A DNA stretch of 64,000 nt from Glycine soja. Taxonomy: Eukaryota; Streptophyta; Magnoliopsida; Fabales; Fabaceae. The position numbers were made by a program, and so were the translations under genes. This document shows positions 60,209-64,000 of this stretch, piece by piece. The stretch is taken from positions 35,364,411-35,428,410 of the forward strand of contig NC_041004.1 of NCBI RefSeq assembly GCF_004193775.1. The letters run 5' to 3'. The notes below the pieces were generated by a model. The model searched no databases and was not told the origin of the DNA. It saw only the letters and a program-made list of their open reading frames with translations. Position 1 is the stretch's first letter. Each line of letters begins with the position of its first letter.

Positions 60209-60863
60209 AGGGGTGGAAGTAAGCCTAATCGTCCGTCGAGAACCTATGGCTTGACTTGTTTAAGGATTAATTTGACTCAACTCATTTAGCAAATAGATTA
60301 AACTTAAGCCTTTTAAAAATCCTATTTAGTAAAAAATCATAGGCCTTAAGAAAAACCTATTAAGTCTGATAGGCTAGTCCGTTTAACAATATGTTATAAT
60401 AAAAATATTATTATTAATATGATATATACTATTATAATTACTTATTTCAATTATAAAATTATTTTAAATAGTTTGACGATTTAAATCATTTTAGTTAATG
60501 TAGTATAAAAAGGTAGCAAAAATATAGATTCTTTGCTTTTGGTGAGACTTAAAAAACTTTGACAGAACATGTCACATATAATGTTTGTAGACAAATTTTA
60601 TCCATATCTTGTAGTTTAAAATTATCTTATTATTTTTTAATGAAAATCCTTATTTTTATTTTAAAAATAATACTTTTTACATTTTAATAAGAAATAGGTC
60701 TTTAAATAGACTGATGAGCCTGACAAACTTTTATAAAGATCGGACTCAAGTTTAAAGATAGACTTGTGACAGACAACAGACCTAAACTTAAACTGTAAAA
60801 ATATAAAATCGATTAGGTCAAACATAAGTAGGACTCAATACAGCCTAGCCTATTTTCACCCCT
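60209..60863. mobile_element. ~655-bp inverted-repeat element with AGGGGTG ends
   Basis: Left end AGGGGTGGAAGTAAGCCTAA is mirrored by the right end, whose complement reads AGGGGTGAAAATAGGCTAGG. Inside, GGCTTGACTTGTTTA, CCTATTAAGTCTGATAGGC and GTAGGACTCAATACAGCC motifs continue in the degenerate way seen in plant AGGGGTG-ended non-autonomous elements. No open frame. The flanking CTA/TA may be the target duplication. Confidence 0.7.
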
Positions 60864-61189
60864 AATTGTGACCAAGATGACATCCATGACCTCAAGATTG
60901 CTCATAAGTTGATCATCATGTGTTTTTATGTTATACTAATAATGTGTCATGAAAAAAATACAAATAAAAGACAAAAAATCTAAAGAGAAAAGATATAGAG
61001 ATGAAAGACAGAAAATAATTATGTTTAATTTTATTTGGTTCACATAATAAACAATATTTATACAAATAAATAAAAGATAACAAAAGAAATTGTAAAACTC
61101 TAATCATATAAACATTTATAATACCTTTTTAATTTAAATTAAAGTCTTATTAAATAAAATTAATCACATCATATTTAACAACAAGTAGT

Positions 61190-61280
61190 TAATTCCAATA
61201 GTGTTGTACTTGATCCCCTTAAATAAGGTATTAAGTTCAAATCTTATGGATGAAAAATGTGATTGGAAAGGAAGAACTTC
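61190..61280 (+). repeat. Possible SINE-like or retroposon tail fragment
   Basis: GGTATTAAGTTCAAATCTTA contains a degenerate tRNA-type B box (GTTCAAATC), following GTACTTGATCCCCTTAAATA at a spacing reminiscent of plant tRNA-derived SINEs. The A box is not convincing and no target duplication was seen. Confidence 0.25.
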
Positions 61281-62659
61281 ACTTTAAACGATCAATCATG
61301 TTTCACAACAAAAATTAATCATCAATAAATATTTTGTATCATTAATATTGTTGTAAAAAATCATCATATATTTATTAAGAGGAATCAAGTCAAATATAAA
61401 AAAAAAAAAAAAAAGATCGTTAGTGGCTAGATGTCGAGCTGTTCAAAAAAAAAAAGTAGCTAGATGTCTATAAAATAATGATACTAATTCGTATTGGTAA
61501 TAACCACTAAAAGTTGTAGAATAATAGACGAGGTTTGACTACGTTTATGCCACATATGGGAACTAGAAGACTTTAGAAGTAGGATTTAGTTTTTGATATG
61601 ATAAAAGTGCCGTTACGCAATTACTTTTAGTGCTACACATTTCTACTTCTATTTCCATTTATAAAAGATAGTTTCTTTACTTATTAATAGGATAAGAACA
61701 TGAAAGCATGCGTATACTCAACACTTGTTATATTATTACACGAATGAAATAGATAATGACGCAACATGTTAAATAATCTTTAGCGAAGAGATGTGTATGT
61801 GATTAAACAACTAGCTTATTTTGTTGAACCTAACTGGGGCCATTGTCATTTGGGGATGGAAGATAGTGCTGTTTTGAAATAAGAAGGTAACGCGTAATTA
61901 ATGTAGAAAAAAAGTGAGATGAGAAGGGGAAAATTGACGAGGCTATTAAGTGCAAGTGCATCTAAATGTACGTGATATATGATAGGAAACAGATCGTTTT
62001 CATGCAAAGTATGAGCATTTATTACGCACATAATAACATCGATAAAGATATTTGCATGCAAGCATGCAATAATTAAAATTAAAAAAAAGTTATGTTCACT
62101 TAAACACGTGTGCCTTATAAATTAAGCAGTTTCGTGTTGAAAGGGATACCCAGCGAACCAATTGAGATTGAAAACGCAAACAGTAGTGTGTTTGTGCTTG
62201 ATATTGAGTGATGACATCTTGGGGGATAAATTGAACTTCGAGCAAATATATATATATGAAGTTATATAAAGGAGTATACGCATATTGTAAAAAAAAATCC
62301 AGATTTTTCCATTCATCAATCATCTGTATAACTAGGCTCAACATTAATTTCATTTATTTATTTATTTTACTCGAATCCTATATATTAATGGACACCAGTG
62401 GTAGAATAATATATAACATGCACGTTAATAATAAAATATTTGCGATTTTATGGTAGTGTCATTTCAATACGTCTCATTTGAATTTTTTACAACCATCCTT
62501 GTGAATACACGTTTATATGTATAGTCTTAATCTTAAATCATTATCTAACTTTTTACATATAGCATGATAGTAAGGTTAATGAATACCTATTAAAAGCGTG
62601 TACGCGTGTACATGTACACCATCATGTAATAAATGCACTGCTCTTGTTTTTAGATATAG

Positions 62660-62905
62660 GTTTTCTTTGGATAAGTTTTTTCAGTAGGATTCTATTTATA
62701 GGAGAAGAAAATATATAATTAAAAGATAAAAAAGAAAATTTTCTTATATAATTTAAAGTTAATTTGTATAAACTAATTTATAGAAGTTCCTATTTAGTTC
62801 TTTTTTTTATTTCAAAAACCCGATTTTGATTTATACATAAGTTAATTCTAACTTATGAGAGAAATTCATTTTAATTTCCTTTCTTTCTTGTTTTAAAAGG
62901 GTTTA
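62660..62905. mobile_element. Diverged relative of the FKBP-intron MITE
   Basis: TTTGGATAAGTTTTTTCAG..AGGAGAAGAAAATA (in parts) and the inverse CATAAGTTAATTCTAACTTA..AAAAGGGTTTATGGAGAG follow the same order as the MITE at 32825-33212, with weaker end similarity. Confidence 0.45.
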
Positions 62906-63226
62906 TGGAGAGATTCATTTAAATAAATTAAGTTGTAATTCTATTGAATTTCTATACAATAAATTCAAAATAAAAGCAAGATTTAAAAAAAAAAAAGACT
63001 CGAGTGTAATAATGAATCATGAATGCTACGTTGAATCTAATATAAAATAAAGACAGAAATAAAATAAGAAATATAAAATAAAATAATTGAGTTCCAGTAT
63101 GAACAAGATATAGGTTATATTTATGAAGGGAAAAAATTATCACGTTGGTATTTAAAAATGTAATCTGTGTTATTTGATTACCAATATGTATTTACTCTTT
63201 TTTATTTAATAAAAAGTCATATACGT

Positions 63227-63249
63227 TAATAATAATAATAATAATAATA

Positions 63250-63280
<31 letters not shown>
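63227..63280. repeat. (TAA)n/(TTA)n palindromic microsatellite
   Basis: Eight TAA units run directly into about ten TTA/ATT units, so the tract is self-complementary with almost no loop and could extrude as a hairpin. Confidence 0.9.
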
Positions 63281-63281
<1 letters not shown>

Positions 63282-64000
63282 ATATTTAAAGAAAATCTTA
63301 AAATAAAAATATAAATTTTATTGATAAAATAATTATTAAAACAAAATCAACCATCAGATTTTGATGTGAAATATGAATTTTTGTCGGTACCAATTGGTCT
63401 CAATCCCTTTTTCTCTTTTGTACAAATCAAGATAGAGTTAATTAAAAACCGGACTCTTTTCTTATATATGGTGGATGATGATGCTTGTGGCTAATATTCA
63501 AAGTAGTGGATTTTGTAGATGGTGTTATTTTTTCCATAGATACCTTTTTTTAAGGAAATTTCTAGACACTATATATAAATGCCTCTTTAAGCAGAAACTC
63601 AAATCTTAATTTTTCATGTAATGAGAGATAAGCTTTTTTTCACTTCACTAAAAAAAAGATTTTTTTTACTGGATCCAACCTCCTATTAATTTTAGAGGTG
63701 CTATTTAGTACGAATTTATGTACAAGTTTTTAAATAAAATGCATTGTGAAATGCTGCATTTTCAAGTAAATATTAATTTAAAATTAAAAATATATAAAAT
63801 GAGATTTAACAGAAAATGTGATTCTGTAATTTTGACCAAAATATTTCGTCACTATTAGCCTATTTTAAAATGAATTTTAACACTAAAATTATGAGAGTTG
63901 CAATAACGCAATAGTGTGCACACAACCACACACACAATAATAAGAGAAGTAAATTGGGTGTATGATCATACGTATACATATTAAAAATAAATACATGATT

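Larger units (their letters stand above)
60864..64000. other. Gene-poor right flank of the window
   Basis: AT-rich to the end, with A-runs near 61400-61455 and no coding or RNA gene signal. Short open frames are low-complexity. Confidence 0.45.

Noticed and set aside
1..64000. CRISPR arrays, rRNA, tRNA, organellar insertions, viral integrants
   Set aside because: Looked for spacer-repeat periodicity, tRNA boxes, rRNA words and viral coding frames; none was convincing. A plant nuclear window is not expected to carry CRISPR.

Overview
This is AT-rich nuclear DNA from a flowering plant. The intron-rich genes, TATA promoters, abundant MITEs, CACTA-type ends and LINE/LTR relics all point that way. 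The close match of its P450 gene to the legume C3'H type (CYP98A2-like) suggests a legume, most likely soybean (Glycine) or a close relative; the species is inferred, not proven. There is no sign of bacterial, organellar or viral sequence, no CRISPR array, and I found no tRNA or rRNA gene. Base composition is low-GC between genes; exons and captured gene fragments stand out as GC-richer islands.

Layout. (1) 493-3.5 kb, minus: an eleven-coding-exon RPA70-like single-strand DNA-binding protein gene with a frameshift plus stop early in exon 2. (2) 3.6-19.4 kb: a transposon-dominated block built from CACTA-like elements. It holds two copies of a ~500-bp module (3.61 and 11.65 kb), a 642-bp tandem duplication, captured fragments of host genes (an ARF-GAP exon, an unrecognised GC-rich fragment, three exons of a TBC/Rab-GAP gene), two diverged copies of a longer segment (6.85-9.13 and 16.43-19.13 kb), and a ~1.04-kb foldback (MULE-like) element inserted in the second copy. 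One intact-looking single-exon gene lies inside it: a C2H2 zinc-finger/EAR repressor (10.8-11.35 kb, minus). (3) 20.2-24.5 kb, minus: a complete three-exon CYP98A gene (p-coumaroyl shikimate/quinate 3'-hydroxylase, 509 aa) with an AC element upstream. (4) 24.7-30.2 kb: intergenic. (5) 30.2-34.8 kb, minus: a complete twelve-exon FKBP62/65 (ROF1/ROF2-type) immunophilin gene, 540 aa, with nested MITEs in intron 5 and a rearranged copy of its own upstream region in intron 10. (6) 34.8-43.4 kb: intergenic, MITE-bearing. (7) 43.5-45.65 kb, minus: a complete seven-exon WAT1-related (nodulin MtN21/EamA) transporter gene, 393 aa, with one GC-AG intron. (8) 45.9-64 kb: a long gene-poor stretch with two long (AT)n tracts, palindromes, a LINE 3' relic, an LTR-retrotransposon leader relic and MITEs.

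The genes are independent plant transcription units, not an operon. All five host genes lie on the minus strand. CYP98A and the WAT1-like transporter could both touch phenylpropanoid or auxin-related physiology, but nothing here shows that they work together. The most unusual material is the 3.6-19.4 kb block of repeated elements carrying host-gene exons. Exon coordinates were worked out by hand from reading frame, GT/GC-AG junctions and remembered family sequences; no alignment or search was run.
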